Shown: positions 6,882 through 15,645, numbered from the stretch's first letter. The stretch is DNA of 64,000 nucleotides from Gemmobacter nectariphilus DSM 15620 (GCF_000429765.1 NZ_AUCM01000005.1:186001-250000), one strand, 5' to 3'. Numbers and translations are program-made. Notes: generated from the letters alone by a model not told the origin.

Positions 6882-7093
6882 TGCAGCACCGCCTTGCGCG
6901 CCTTGCCTAGCGCCGCCAACACCTCGCCCAGCAGGTCCAGCCGGAAGGCCAGCCCTTGCTTGCCAGGGCGATATTCGCCGTCCGTGTCCAGATACCAGAC
7001 ACGGGCGTTGACGATTTCTACCCCCTTGTAGGTCTCAACCGTGAAGCGGATTTCCTCGCGGCTGTTCTTGCGGATCGTGCCCAGGTCCATCAT
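6878..7093 (-). CDS. PC4/p15-like transcriptional coactivator domain protein (71 aa)
   Basis: Residues 5-70 match the PC4 (p15) fold: DLGTIRKNSREEIRFTVETY, then VARVWYLDTDGEYRPGKQGL-like spacing (here NARVWYLDTDGEYRPGKQGLAF) and a terminal helix LLGEVLAALGKARKAV. PC4 proteins bind single-stranded DNA as dimers and are known from eukaryotes, bacteria and phages such as T5. Here, upstream of the primase, it probably protects or melts single-stranded DNA during replication. The first of two adjacent ATGs (7093) overlaps the upstream stop. Confidence 0.85.
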   Translation of the reverse strand: MMDLGTIRKNSREEIRFTVETYKGVEIVNARVWYLDTDGEYRPGKQGLAFRLDLLGEVLAALGKARKAVLQ

Positions 7094-7374
7094 TGCGCAC
7101 CGCCTTCCGACATGTGCCGGGCGCTTCGCGGAAAGCGCAGCCGCGAACGGTCGCAGCCGGGTTCCAGCTTGTATTGGGCGTGGTTTTCCGGCCCGGCATA
7201 GGCGGTCTGGATCGGCCAGCCGTAGCGGCGTTTCAGGCGCCAGACGATGGCGGCGAGCCTCCAGCCCTGCGCTTCGCTGATTTCGTCGCCGTGCCCGATG
7301 GTGCGGCCCGACAGCAGCGCGCGGCAGGCCCATTCAACCTGCGTGGCGCTGGAATAGAATCCGTGATGTGCCAT
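7090..7374 (-). CDS. Winged-helix-like small protein of the element (94 aa)
   Basis: The sequence TQVEWACRALLSGRTIGHGD followed by EISEAQGWRLAAIVWRLKRRYGWPI suggests helices leading to a recognition helix, then a wing (AYAGPENHAQYKLEPG). This pattern is seen in small phage-encoded winged-helix proteins, but I cannot name a family. It overlaps the PC4-like gene by ATGA. Between it and AlpA lies a GC hairpin, so the two may be separately expressed. A role in DNA binding, for example excision or replication control, is inferred. Confidence 0.68.
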   Translation of the reverse strand: MAHHGFYSSATQVEWACRALLSGRTIGHGDEISEAQGWRLAAIVWRLKRRYGWPIQTAYAGPENHAQYKLEPGCDRSRLRFPRSARHMSEGGAQ

Positions 7375-7453
7375 TGCTTTGCCTCGGCATTGCGCCGGGC
7401 AGCGGGTCTAGGCTATCTTCGCCCTTGCGATGTGAGCCTGCGACAGCCTTTAG

Positions 7454-7474
7454 CCCCGCCGTGCCCCGGCGGGG
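7454..7474 (+). terminator. Hairpin followed by T-rich tract between alpA and the replication genes
   Basis: CCCCGCCG (7454-7461) pairs perfectly with CGGCGGGG (7467-7474) around a five-base loop. The plus strand continues TTTCTCTTA, so it is an intrinsic terminator for rightward transcripts. Leftward RNA from alpA would form the same hairpin without a U-tract, which might attenuate expression of the replication operon. Confidence 0.6.
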
Positions 7475-7480
7475 TTTCTC

Positions 7481-7651
7481 TTAGGCAACAGCCGAGGTGC
7501 GGGTTTTCACCCACTCGGCAATCACATCGGATTTCCAGCCAACGGCGCGTTCGCCCAGCTTCACGGAAGGCGGGAACGTGCCCGCCTTGATGCCATTGTA
7601 GATGCTGGCCTTTGACAGCCCGGTAGCCTGCATGACGGCAGGCAGACGCAT
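7481..7651 (-). CDS. AlpA-family helix-turn-helix regulator (56 aa)
   Basis: A compact MerR-like/AlpA excisionase-type HTH: MRLPAVMQATGLSKASIYNG, then IKAGTFPPSVKLGERAVGWK and a C-terminal EWVKTRT. In P4-like satellites such proteins activate integrase or replication genes or act as excision directionality factors. The ATG at 7651 is chosen because the family starts with this [M/L]RLP-type strand; a longer frame to 7717 adds unrelated residues. It sits between the integrase and the replication operon, as in other satellites. Confidence 0.85.
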   Translation of the reverse strand: MRLPAVMQATGLSKASIYNGIKAGTFPPSVKLGERAVGWKSDVIAEWVKTRTSAVA

Positions 7652-8152
7652 GATGAACGACAAGGCAGAAGCCCCCTCATGTCCCCTATGCGGACCTAGC
7701 AAGCGCCCACAAGCCACTTGCTAAATTCGCAAACGATGCGTAGGGGTGGGGCAGAACATTGGGTTCAATCTTGTTCTACCCGGCCTCCGTCTTTGGCTTT
7801 AACTTGGCGGTTGAGCCTTAGACGGGGGTCGCCGTTTTCCCTACATTTGCCTCGAACGGCCCGAGACGCTACAACGCCTAGTTCAGTCTTGGGCTTCTCG
7901 CAATCGTAATAGTCAGGACGCGAGGCTGAACCCCGCTTTCGTTGCGCCCAAGGCACGAGGCAACTTTGCCCTTTGAGCCAAAAGACTTAGCGGATTGACA
8001 GCCCAAACCCATGTGATTGCTCTGTGTCTGGCGATTTAGCGGATTTATCCCCACACCTATCACCGCATTGGATATTCCTTGCCGGTCAGATGCACGGTCG
8101 CTTGCGCAGATATAGACTTGCCCACCCCTGCACAAACTGAGAACACCACGCC
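7652..8152. other. Intergenic region between alpA and the integrase
   Basis: This 501-base stretch looks less GC-rich than its surroundings and shows no convincing gene. A 92-codon minus-strand frame (7878-8156) lacks a good leader and recognisable content. A ten-base direct repeat TTAGCGGATT occurs at 7987-7996 and 8036-8045. The region may hold promoters, integrase arm sites or a decayed gene. Confidence 0.5.
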
Positions 8153-9382
8153 TCACGCGTTCCCCGCCGGAAAACGAATCACCTTCCCCGCTTCCTCGGC
8201 CAGATAGGCGGCCCAGCGGTCCATCAGGTCGCGGCGCTTCTCGAACATGTCAGACCGGGCGTAAGCCTGTGACACGCTGTTGCCGACGTTGTGGGCAAGT
8301 GCAGCCTCGGCCACCTCATGGGCAGTCGTGGTGCGCTCTTGCGCCCAGGTGCGAAACGATGTGCGGAAGCCGTGAACATCCACCGGGAAGCCGAGTTCCT
8401 TCACCAGCTTTGAAAGGGTCATGTCGGACAGCGGGCGGCCCGGCTTCTGACCGGGAAATATCAGCGGCGATGGCTCGGCCTGCGTAGCAGGTGTAGCGGG
8501 TGTAGCAGGTCGCAGGGCCTCGGCTTCGCGCAGGATTTCCAATGCGCGGGGCGACAGCGGCACCCGATGCGCGCGCTTCATCTTCATTCGCTCGGCTGGG
8601 ATTTCCCAGACCTTCGCAGCCATGTCGATTTCCGACCAGCGGGCCTCGCGCACCTCGATAGACCGAACGGCGGTCAGCACCAGAAATTCAAGGGCCTGTT
8701 TCGTGGACGGCCCGGCGCCAGAAGCCCCCAGGGCATCAAGGAAGCCCGACACCTTGTCATAGGGCAGCGCCACCCGATGGGCCTTGACCTTTGGCACCTT
8801 GGGCAAGGCCCCGTCCAGATTGTCGGCCGGGTTATCCTGACGCCAGCCCTGCGCAATGGCCCACTTCATCACCGTTCCGATGCGCTGCCGAACCCGCTTG
8901 GCAGTCTCGGGGATCTTGGTCCAGATCGGGGTAAGCACGGCCAGAACATCCGCCGTTGTCACGTCCTGCACCTTCATTTTGCCCAGCTTTGGGAAGGCGT
9001 AGGCTTCCAGCGAAGCAATGAAGTCTTTCCCGTGCTTGGCATTGCGCCATGTCGGCAGGTGGATTTCGTGAACCTTGCGGGCGGCTTCCTCGAATGTCAC
9101 GGCGGCTTGTGCCTCACGCTTGGCGCGCAGCGGATCGCCCCCCGTCCGGGCTTCCTTGAAGTTCCGGGCCGCCAGTTCCCGCGCCTCGGCCAGCGACACG
9201 GCGGCCAACGGTCCTAGCCCAAGGTCAACACGCTTGCCGCGAATGGTGATGCGCTGGATCCACCGCTTGGACCCGCTGGGCGAAACCACAAGATGCAATC
9301 CCATCGCGTCACCATAGCGGCCCGGTTCCGTCACCGTCCGAACGAACGCCGCAGATAGCCCTTTGCCGGTCTTGCTGCCCAT
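8153..9382 (-). CDS. P4-type site-specific tyrosine integrase (409 aa)
   Basis: This recombinase inserts and excises the element at tRNA-Ala. The N-terminal DUF4102 arm-binding domain reads SGSKRWIQRITIRGKRVDLG and GPLAAVSLAEARELA. The core-binding domain follows, then the catalytic domain with Arg in VLTAVRSIEVREARW, the HxxR box VHGFRTSFR, the late His of AHNVGNSVSQAYARS and the Tyr nucleophile in the same motif. The ATG at 9382 (MGSKTGKGLS) is preferred to upstream starts because P4 integrases begin just before this segment. A PATPATPAT insertion in the catalytic domain is encoded by the array at 8484-8510. It reads away from attR. Confidence 0.93.
   Translation of the reverse strand: MGSKTGKGLSAAFVRTVTEPGRYGDAMGLHLVVSPSGSKRWIQRITIRGKRVDLGLGPLAAVSLAEARELAARNFKEARTGGDPLRAKREAQAAVTFEEAARKVHEIHLPTWRNAKHGKDFIASLEAYAFPKLGKMKVQDVTTADVLAVLTPIWTKIPETAKRVRQRIGTVMKWAIAQGWRQDNPADNLDGALPKVPKVKAHRVALPYDKVSGFLDALGASGAGPSTKQALEFLVLTAVRSIEVREARWSEIDMAAKVWEIPAERMKMKRAHRVPLSPRALEILREAEALRPATPATPATQAEPSPLIFPGQKPGRPLSDMTLSKLVKELGFPVDVHGFRTSFRTWAQERTTTAHEVAEAALAHNVGNSVSQAYARSDMFEKRRDLMDRWAAYLAEEAGKVIRFPAGNA
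8484..8510 (-). repeat. Three 9-bp iteron-like units inside the integrase gene
   Basis: GTAGCAGGT, GTAGCGGGT and GTAGCAGGT follow each other without gap. On the coding strand they give the PAT repeats of the integrase linker. The unit matches that of the 4274-4336 array. Confidence 0.68.
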
Positions 9383-9402
9383 CGCCTCGCCCCACACTAA
9401 GA

Positions 9403-9419
9403 CCCACATGAATTGTGGG
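9403..9419. promoter_or_regulatory. Palindrome upstream of the integrase start
   Basis: CCCACA (9403-9408) and TGTGGG (9414-9419) form an inverted repeat with a five-base spacer, 21 bases before the integrase ATG. It could be an operator or an integrase/AlpA binding site; no direct evidence decides. Confidence 0.4.
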
Positions 9420-9528
9420 ACTACATGAAACGCCATTAGACGTTGCGGGACGTGGTGCGCAAGTCTTTCCTTTGTTTTCAAGGCGCCTCTGCGCCTCCTG
9501 ATACTACGACAAACCTAAGCATGGTGGA

Positions 9529-9546
9529 CCTCTGCTCCACCAGTCA
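9529..9546 (+). repeat. Right attachment repeat (attR)
   Basis: An exact 18-bp copy of 264-281, that is a duplicate of the tRNA-Ala 3' end including CCA, located 147 bases beyond the integrase start. It marks the right end of the element. No tRNA structure can form here because the 5' part is absent. Confidence 0.88.
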
Positions 9547-9648
9547 ATCCCCCGACACGTTGAAAAATCGCGCATTTCGGCAGATCGCTGGCCCCCGTTT
9601 CGTGCGGCCGAACGTCCGCGTTGATGCGAGGTGCCGAGTCGGTCGCTG

Positions 9649-10557
9649 TCAGGCCGTCTTGGGCGCCGTGATCAGCCCATAGGCTTGCGGCTCGCGGTGC
9701 TGCGCGAAGTCGAAGATGTTGCGGCGGATCTCCTGGCAGCGGTCCAGATCGACCGTTGCGGTGATCACCTCGTCCCCGACTGTCGCCGCGCGGGCGATGA
9801 TCTCGCCGGTGGGGGCAACGATCAGGCTGCCACCGATCAGATCGCAGCCTTCCTCGTGCCCGGCCTTGGCAGCCGCCAGCGCCCACAGGCCGTTCTGATA
9901 GCAGCCGGCCTGCAAAGACAGCTCGTTGTGGAAATATTGCAGGTGGTCATGTTCGGGCGCGGGCGGGTAGTGCAGCGGCGTGTTGTAGCCAAGCGCCACC
10001 AGTTCCGCCCCCTGAAGCCCCAGCATCCGCCAGGTTTCGGGCCAGCGGCGATCGTTGCAGATGCACATGCCCAGCTTGCCATCCAGCGCGTCGCACACCG
10101 GAAAGCCCAGATCGCCGGTTTCGAAATAGCGCTTTTCAAGGTGCTGGAAGGGGCGCCAGTCCTCGACCTCGCGGTGGCCGGGCAGGTGGATCTTGCGGTA
10201 TTTGCCGACGATCCGCCCGGCCTCGACCAGGATTGCGGTGTTGAAATGCCGTCCCTCGGGCGTCAGTTCGGCATAGCCAAGATGAAAGGCCACCCCCAGA
10301 TCGCGCGACAGATCGAACAGCGGCTGCACCTCGGGGTTCGGCATGGCGGTTTCGAACCAGGCGTCCAGTTCGGCCCCCTCCAGAGGCCAGCGCGGAAAGA
10401 AGCTGGTCAGCGCCAGTTCGGGAAACACCACCAGCCGCGCACCACGATCCGCCGCCTCGCGCAGCAGATCCATCATCCGGGCAACGGCCGTGGATCGCGG
10501 CTCGGTGCGGGCAATGGGGCCAAGCTGGGCGACGGCGGCGACGAATTTGCGGCTCAT
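9649..10557 (-). CDS. N-carbamoyl-D-amino acid hydrolase (D-carbamoylase), nitrilase superfamily (302 aa)
   Basis: This cytoplasmic enzyme hydrolyses the ureido group of N-carbamoyl-D-amino acids to the D-amino acid, CO2 and ammonia. The Glu-Lys-Cys triad is Glu47 (VVFPELALT), Lys122 (KYRKIHLPG) and Cys167 (CICNDRRWPE). The spacing and the GYAEL, RPFQHLEKRYFE and DFAQHREPQAYGL phrases match the Agrobacterium enzyme closely, and so does the length. It is the last gene of a seven-gene operon, 14 bases after diaminopropionate ammonia-lyase. This suggests that the natural substrate may be an imported carbamoylated amino acid rather than a hydantoin product. Confidence 0.92.
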   Translation of the reverse strand: MSRKFVAAVAQLGPIARTEPRSTAVARMMDLLREAADRGARLVVFPELALTSFFPRWPLEGAELDAWFETAMPNPEVQPLFDLSRDLGVAFHLGYAELTPEGRHFNTAILVEAGRIVGKYRKIHLPGHREVEDWRPFQHLEKRYFETGDLGFPVCDALDGKLGMCICNDRRWPETWRMLGLQGAELVALGYNTPLHYPPAPEHDHLQYFHNELSLQAGCYQNGLWALAAAKAGHEEGCDLIGGSLIVAPTGEIIARAATVGDEVITATVDLDRCQEIRRNIFDFAQHREPQAYGLITAPKTA

Positions 10558-10571
10558 GGGGGCTCCGGCGG

Positions 10572-11759
10572 TCAGGAATCAAGGATGCGGCGATAAAGGG
10601 CGGGGTCAGTATCGCCCTCGGTCGAAAAGACCAGAACGCGCGACGCGGGACCAAGACCAAGCGCGCCTCGCATCGCACCATCGGCCGACAGGCACGCCAC
10701 CAGCCCCGCCACGGCGGATTCGCCCGCGACCACCGCAGGATCGCCGCCCGCAGACCGCGCCAGAAGGCGCATCGCCCCGGGGATGGCCTCATCGGGCACG
10801 GTGACCACCCAGTCGCCATGATCGCGCAAGATCTCCCAGGCCAGCAGCGAAACCTCGCCGCAGGCAAGGCCGGCCTGCATGGTCTCGACCTCGCCCTTGG
10901 CAGGGGTGGGCGCACCGGCGGCATAGCTCTCGGCCCAGCAGGCGGCGCCGACAGGATCGGCCAGCACGATCACCGGACGCGCCGCGCCCCAGCGCCGCTT
11001 CGCCAGCGCCGCGACCGCCGCCGCCATGCCGCCCACCCCGGTTTGCAGGAAGATATGCGTAGGGGGCTGCGGCAGGGATTCAAACGCCTCAGTGGCCATG
11101 ATCTCGTAGCCCTGCATCACATGGCGTGGCACGTCGGTATAGCCGCCCCACGAGGTATCCGACACCACATGCCAGCCTTCGGCCTGCGCGGTTTCGGCGG
11201 CGATGCGCACGCTGTCGTCATAGGTGCCGGGGGTGCGGCGCACCTCGGCGCCAAAGGCCGCGATGGCGTCGGCCCGGCCCTGCGAGACGGTCTGATGGAT
11301 GAAGATCACCGCGCGGCAGCCAAACCGCTGCGCGCCCCAGGCGACGGATCGGCCATGGTTGCCATCGGTCGCGCAGGTGACTGTTTCGGCCCGGACCAGA
11401 TCGGGGACGGCGCCGGTGGCCACCTCTTCGGCGCTGATATGGCGCCCTGCGCGGGCCGAGGCCGCCCGCGCCAGCACCTGCGCCACCGCATAGGCCCCGC
11501 CAAGCGCCTTGAAGCTGCCAATGCCGAACCGCCCGCCTTCGTCCTTGAGGTGCAGCGCGGCGATCCCGGCGCGGGCCGCCAGCCCCGGCAGCGCCACCAG
11601 CGGCGTCGGGGCATAGCCTTGCCACGATCCGATGACGCGCCGCGCCTCGGCCAGTGCCTCATCCGACAGGATCGCATCCTGCGCCGCGGTCCACGGCTTG
11701 TCCGCGCTGGCCAGAGAATTGCGGATCAGCCCTGGCTGTGCCTGCGGTTCCAAGATCAT
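10572..11759 (-). CDS. Diaminopropionate ammonia-lyase, PLP-dependent (395 aa)
   Basis: The enzyme splits 2,3-diaminopropionate into pyruvate and two ammonia. The PLP lysine is Lys84 in the family motif GSFKALGGAYA; TCATDGNHGRSVAW binds the cofactor phosphate region, and TSWGGYTDVPRHVMQGY and QTGVGGMAAAV are family hallmarks. Length is normal for the YgeX type. It lies 30 bases after an ABC ATPase gene and just before the D-carbamoylase. The neighbours suggest that diaminopropionate is released in the cell from a transported precursor such as a ureido or peptide derivative. Confidence 0.93.
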   Translation of the reverse strand: MILEPQAQPGLIRNSLASADKPWTAAQDAILSDEALAEARRVIGSWQGYAPTPLVALPGLAARAGIAALHLKDEGGRFGIGSFKALGGAYAVAQVLARAASARAGRHISAEEVATGAVPDLVRAETVTCATDGNHGRSVAWGAQRFGCRAVIFIHQTVSQGRADAIAAFGAEVRRTPGTYDDSVRIAAETAQAEGWHVVSDTSWGGYTDVPRHVMQGYEIMATEAFESLPQPPTHIFLQTGVGGMAAAVAALAKRRWGAARPVIVLADPVGAACWAESYAAGAPTPAKGEVETMQAGLACGEVSLLAWEILRDHGDWVVTVPDEAIPGAMRLLARSAGGDPAVVAGESAVAGLVACLSADGAMRGALGLGPASRVLVFSTEGDTDPALYRRILDS

Positions 11760-11789
11760 GTCAGCCCCTTTTGTCCGGTTGCGGGCGGA

Positions 11790-12758
11790 TCATGCGGTGG
11801 CAGCTTCCAGCACACAAGCCACCCGGCGGCCGGGGCCGGACTGCACCACCGGGGGCAAGGCCGCGTGGCAGGCCGGGCGCACCTGGGGGCAGCGCGGCGC
11901 AAAGGGGCAGGCCGAAGGCGGCTGTTCCAGCGTCGGCGGGGCACCGGGAATGGCATCCAGCCGCGTGCCCTTGACCGCGCCATGCAGGTTCGCGGCCAAC
12001 AGCCCCCGCGTATAGGGATGGCGGGGGTTCTTCATGATCTCGGCAATCGTGCCGGTTTCCACGATGGTGCCGGCATACATCACCGCCACCCGATCGGCGA
12101 TTTCCACCGCAACGCCGATGTCATGGGTGACAAAGATCACCGACATGCCCATTTCCTTCTGCAAGGCGCGCAGCAGCAGCAGCACCTGCATCTGAACCGT
12201 GGCGTCCAGCGCCGTCGTCGGTTCATCCGCCAGCAGAAGGCGCGGGTTGCACGACAGCGCCAGCGCGATCATCGCACGCTGGCGCATCCCGCCCGACATC
12301 TCGTGCGGATAGTTCTTCAGCCGACGTTCCGGCGACGGGATGCGCACCTTGCGCAGCATCTCCAGCGCGCGATCCATCGCCACCTCGCGCGGGACGCCTT
12401 GGTGGCGCATCACCGTTTCGGCAATCTGCGCGCCCACGGAATAGACCGGATCCAGCGCCAGCGCCGGATCCTGAAAGATCATCGACACGTCGCGCCCGCG
12501 AAAATCGCTCAGCGCCCGGCCCTTCAGCGCCAGAACATCGGTGCCGTCAAACCGGATCTGCCCGCCGATCGTGGTGCGCCGGGGTGGCAGCAATTGCAGG
12601 ATGGATTTCAGCGTAACGCTTTTGCCCGAGCCGCTTTCGCCCAGCAGCGCCAGCACCTCGCCCTTTTCGACACTCAGGCTGACCCCGTTCACCGCATGAA
12701 CCGTGCGCGCCCCGCCAAAGCGGACGGTCAGGTTGTTGATCTCGACCAGCGCGCTCAT
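11790..12758 (-). CDS. Oligopeptide-type ABC transporter ATP-binding protein, DppD/OppD-like (322 aa)
   Basis: This is one of two ATPases energising the transporter. The Walker A motif is [14 protein letters not shown], the signature [15 protein letters not shown] and Walker [13 protein letters not shown]. The C-terminal oligopeptide-transporter extension contains the expected cysteine motif [14 protein letters not shown], which in relatives binds an iron-sulfur cluster. The ATG overlaps the stop of the other ATPase gene by four bases. The substrate cannot be read from this subunit; the operon suggests a small amino acid or ureido compound. Confidence 0.93.
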   Translation of the reverse strand: MSALVEINNLTVRFGGARTVHAVNGVSLSVEKGEVLALLGESGSGKSVTLKSILQLLPPRRTTIGGQIRFDGTDVLALKGRALSDFRGRDVSMIFQDPALALDPVYSVGAQIAETVMRHQGVPREVAMDRALEMLRKVRIPSPERRLKNYPHEMSGGMRQRAMIALALSCNPRLLLADEPTTALDATVQMQVLLLLRALQKEMGMSVIFVTHDIGVAVEIADRVAVMYAGTIVETGTIAEIMKNPRHPYTRGLLAANLHGAVKGTRLDAIPGAPPTLEQPPSACPFAPRCPQVRPACHAALPPVVQSGPGRRVACVLEAATA

Positions 12759-13783
12759 GCGGCAGCCTTTCCATGGCCAGAGGTGGCATCGTGCATGTGG
12801 CAGGCCACCTGATGCCCCTCGCCCAGGGTGACGACCTGCGGCTTGCGCGCCGCGCAGACCTCTTCGGCAAAGGGGCAGCGGGTGTGGAACCGGCAGCCCG
12901 ACGGCGGGTCGATGGGATTGGGCGGATCGCCTGCCAGGGGCGGAACCTCGGTCCGGGCATCGGGATCCATCGAGGGCATGGCCGAGAACAGCGCCGCGGT
13001 ATAGGGATGCGCCTGCCGCTCATACAGCGCTTCGGCGGAGCCGATCTCGACCACCTCGCCCAGATACATCACCATCAGCCGGTCCGAGATATACCGCACG
13101 ACGTTCAGATCGTGGCTGATGAACATGTAGGTCAGGTCGAAATCGCGGCGCAGATCGGCCAACAGGTTCAGCACCTGCGCCTCGACCGACTTGTCCAGCG
13201 CCGAAACCGCCTCGTCCAGGATCACCAGCCGGGGCCGCATGGCCAAGGCCCGGCCGATGTTCACCCGCTGGCGCTGGCCGCCTGACAGCTCGTGCGGATA
13301 GCGGCCGGCAAAGCGGGCCGGATCCAGCCCGATCCGGTCCAGCAGATCGCGGGCGATGCGCCGCGCCTCGGCGGGATCGACACCGTTGACCTTGGGGCCG
13401 AAGGCGATGGATTCCTCGATCGTCAGCCGGGGATTGAGTGAGGCAAAGCTGTCCTGAAACACCATCTGCACGCCGCGCCGCAATTCACGCAGCGACAGGT
13501 CGGCGCCAAGCTCTTGCCCGTCATAGATGATCTTGCCGCCGGTCGCCTCGATCAGGCCGATCATCAGCCGCGCCGTGGTGGACTTGCCGCAACCGGATTC
13601 CCCGACGACCCCCAGCGTCTCGCCCTTGGCGATGGTAAAGCTGACGCCATCCACGGCGCGCACCACCTTTTTCGGCCCGAAGGCCCCGGCGCGCACCGGA
13701 AAGTGGCAGGTCAGGTCACTGGCGATGACAAGCGGCTGGGCCGGGCCGCCCTTGTCGGGCAGGCCAAGGTCATTGGCGGACAT
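12755..13783 (-). CDS. Oligopeptide-type ABC transporter ATP-binding protein, DppF/OppF-like (342 aa)
   Basis: The second ATPase of the transporter has Walker A VVGESGCGKSTTARL, signature LSGGQRQRVNIGRAL and Walker B VILDEAVSALD, plus the C-terminal cysteine cluster CRFHTRCPFAEEVC. The first 20 residues are a variable leader. The start overlaps the permease gene by 14 bases. Having a DppF-type subunit before the DppD-type subunit is simply the local order; both are needed to form the active dimer. Confidence 0.93.
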   Translation of the reverse strand: MSANDLGLPDKGGPAQPLVIASDLTCHFPVRAGAFGPKKVVRAVDGVSFTIAKGETLGVVGESGCGKSTTARLMIGLIEATGGKIIYDGQELGADLSLRELRRGVQMVFQDSFASLNPRLTIEESIAFGPKVNGVDPAEARRIARDLLDRIGLDPARFAGRYPHELSGGQRQRVNIGRALAMRPRLVILDEAVSALDKSVEAQVLNLLADLRRDFDLTYMFISHDLNVVRYISDRLMVMYLGEVVEIGSAEALYERQAHPYTAALFSAMPSMDPDARTEVPPLAGDPPNPIDPPSGCRFHTRCPFAEEVCAARKPQVVTLGEGHQVACHMHDATSGHGKAAA

Positions 13784-14654
13784 TCATCGCGCTCCTCAAT
13801 CCGTCGCTCATCAGGTTCAGGCACAGCGAGGTGATGAAGATCATCACCCCCGGCAGTGCCGCGACCCAGGGGTTCACATAGATCGCCGTGCGCAGCGTGT
13901 TCAGCATCAGGCCCCATTCCGGCTCGGGCGGCTTGACGCCAAGGCCCAGGAACGACAGCCCCGCCGCGATGATCATGCACACCGAGGTCAGCGAGGTCGC
14001 ATAGACAAAGATCGGCCCCATCACATTGCCCAGCACATGCACCCGCACGATGGTGAAATCCCCCGCCCCGCTGGCCCGCGCCGCATCGACATAATCCAGC
14101 TTGCGCACCGAGGCGGTGACGCTTTCCGCCACCCGGGTGATCGGCGGGATGAACACGATGGTCAGCGAGACCAGCGAATTGACGATCCCCGCCCCCAGCG
14201 CGCCGGAAATGGCGATGGCCAGCAGCACCGAGGGAAAGGCAAAGAACACATCGACCGTGCGCATGATGATCGTGTTGACCCAGCCGCCGACATAGCCCGC
14301 GATCAGCCCCAGCGTGGTGCCGATGGCAAAGGCGGCAACGACCGGCGTGATGCCCAGAAACAGCGTCAGCCGCCCGCCATGGATCAGCCGGGCCAGCATG
14401 TCGCGGCCCAGCTCGTCGGTGCCGAACGGATGGCCGGCGGTGCCGATGGGTTTCAGCCGGCGGATCATCGAGCCCTGATAGGGATCGGCCATTCCCAGCC
14501 ACGGGGCAAAGATGGCCGCCAGGATCAGCGCGGCCAGAATTGCGCCGCAGACCAGCGTGACCGGATCGCGGCGCACCCGGCGCCAGACCCCGGCCCAGTA
14601 GCCTTGCGATTGCGCCGCGATCCGCAGGACGGGTTCGGTGGTGGCATCGGTCAT
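13770..14654 (-). CDS. ABC transporter permease, DppC-like (294 aa)
   Basis: The inner-membrane permease has an N-terminal hydrophobic helix (AILAALILAAIFAPWLG), the conserved HPFGTDELGRDMLARLIHGG periplasmic segment typical of DppC/OppC and several further helices. The EAA loop that contacts the ATPases is around YVDAARASGAGDFTIVRVHV. Its start overlaps the DppB-like stop by four bases, which shows co-translation. It pairs with the DppB-like subunit to form the channel. Confidence 0.93.
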   Translation of the reverse strand: MTDATTEPVLRIAAQSQGYWAGVWRRVRRDPVTLVCGAILAALILAAIFAPWLGMADPYQGSMIRRLKPIGTAGHPFGTDELGRDMLARLIHGGRLTLFLGITPVVAAFAIGTTLGLIAGYVGGWVNTIIMRTVDVFFAFPSVLLAIAISGALGAGIVNSLVSLTIVFIPPITRVAESVTASVRKLDYVDAARASGAGDFTIVRVHVLGNVMGPIFVYATSLTSVCMIIAAGLSFLGLGVKPPEPEWGLMLNTLRTAIYVNPWVAALPGVMIFITSLCLNLMSDGLRSAMNVRQ

Positions 14655-15604
14655 GCGCGCGAAATCCTCGGGTCGATGACGGATTGCAGCAGATCGACGA
14701 TCAGGTTCAGTGCGACAAAGAACATCGCCAGCACCAGGATCGTGCCCTGCAGCATCGGCAGATCGCGTTGCAAGATCGCGACCGACAGCAGATAGCCCGA
14801 TCCGGGCCAGTTGAAGACCGTCTCGATCAGGATCGACCCGCCCAGCAGATAGCCCAGCTGCAGCCCGATCACCGAGAGCGCGGTGGGCGCGGCATTGCGG
14901 GCCACATGGCGCAGGATGCCCGCGCGCGTCATGCCCTTGGCCTCCAGCGCCTGCACGAAATCTTGATCTAGGATGTCGGCCACCAGGGCCCGCGTCGTGC
15001 GCATCACGATGCCCATGGGCACCACCGCCAGCGTCACGGCCGGCAAGATCAGATGGCGCACATGCGCCCAGTCCCAGGACCAGTCGCCCGACCCGCCAGG
15101 CCCGGCCCCCATGGATGGCAGCCAGCCAAGGCTGACGGAAAACACGATCACCAGCACCATGCCCAGCCAGTAGTTCGGGGTAGACACCCCGCCGATGGCC
15201 AGCGCCGTGATGGCGCGATCCCAGGCGGTGTTGTTCAGATAGCCCGCCATGAAGCCCAGAAGCAGCCCCAGCGGAAAGCCGATCACGCTGGCCGCCGCTG
15301 CCAGCAGCAGCGTATTGGCCACGGCGCGCGCCACCTCGGCCCCGACGGGGCGGCCGGTGGCGATGGACTTGCCCAGATCCCCCTGGACCGCATTGCCCAG
15401 CCAGATGCCGAACTGCACCGGCAGCGGCTTGTCAAAGCCGTAGACGGCGCGCATCTCGGCTTCCTGCTCGGCAGTGGCGTCGATGGGCATCACGGCGACC
15501 AGCGGATCGCCCGGCGCGATATGCACCAGCAGGAAGCAGATCAGGCTGACCCCGATGGCAACGGGAACGGCATAGATCAGGCGGCGAAGAAGATATCCAA
15601 GCAT
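14651..15604 (-). CDS. ABC transporter permease, DppB-like (317 aa)
   Basis: The protein begins MLGYLLRRLIYAVPVAIGVS, the usual first helix of DppB/OppB proteins, followed by the HIAPGDPLVA motif. It has about six membrane segments and an EAA loop (DQDFVQALEAKGMTRAGILR). It starts 41 bases after the binding-protein gene, with a GC-rich hairpin in the gap (15617-15645) that may lower expression of the membrane genes relative to the binding protein. Confidence 0.93.
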   Translation of the reverse strand: MLGYLLRRLIYAVPVAIGVSLICFLLVHIAPGDPLVAVMPIDATAEQEAEMRAVYGFDKPLPVQFGIWLGNAVQGDLGKSIATGRPVGAEVARAVANTLLLAAAASVIGFPLGLLLGFMAGYLNNTAWDRAITALAIGGVSTPNYWLGMVLVIVFSVSLGWLPSMGAGPGGSGDWSWDWAHVRHLILPAVTLAVVPMGIVMRTTRALVADILDQDFVQALEAKGMTRAGILRHVARNAAPTALSVIGLQLGYLLGGSILIETVFNWPGSGYLLSVAILQRDLPMLQGTILVLAMFFVALNLIVDLLQSVIDPRISRA

Positions 15605-15645
15605 GTCAATGCGAAGGCGGGGGCCCCGGGGGGCCCCCTGCCCCC

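Noticed and set aside
8041-8060. DnaA box at TTTATCCCCACACC
   Set aside because: It does not match the TTATNCACA consensus and occurs singly.
7878-8156. 92-codon frame before the integrase
   Set aside because: It overlaps the integrase stop, lacks a leader sequence and resembles no protein.
10818-12812. 664-codon plus-strand frame
   Set aside because: It runs antisense to the ammonia-lyase and ATPase genes, whose motifs are complete.
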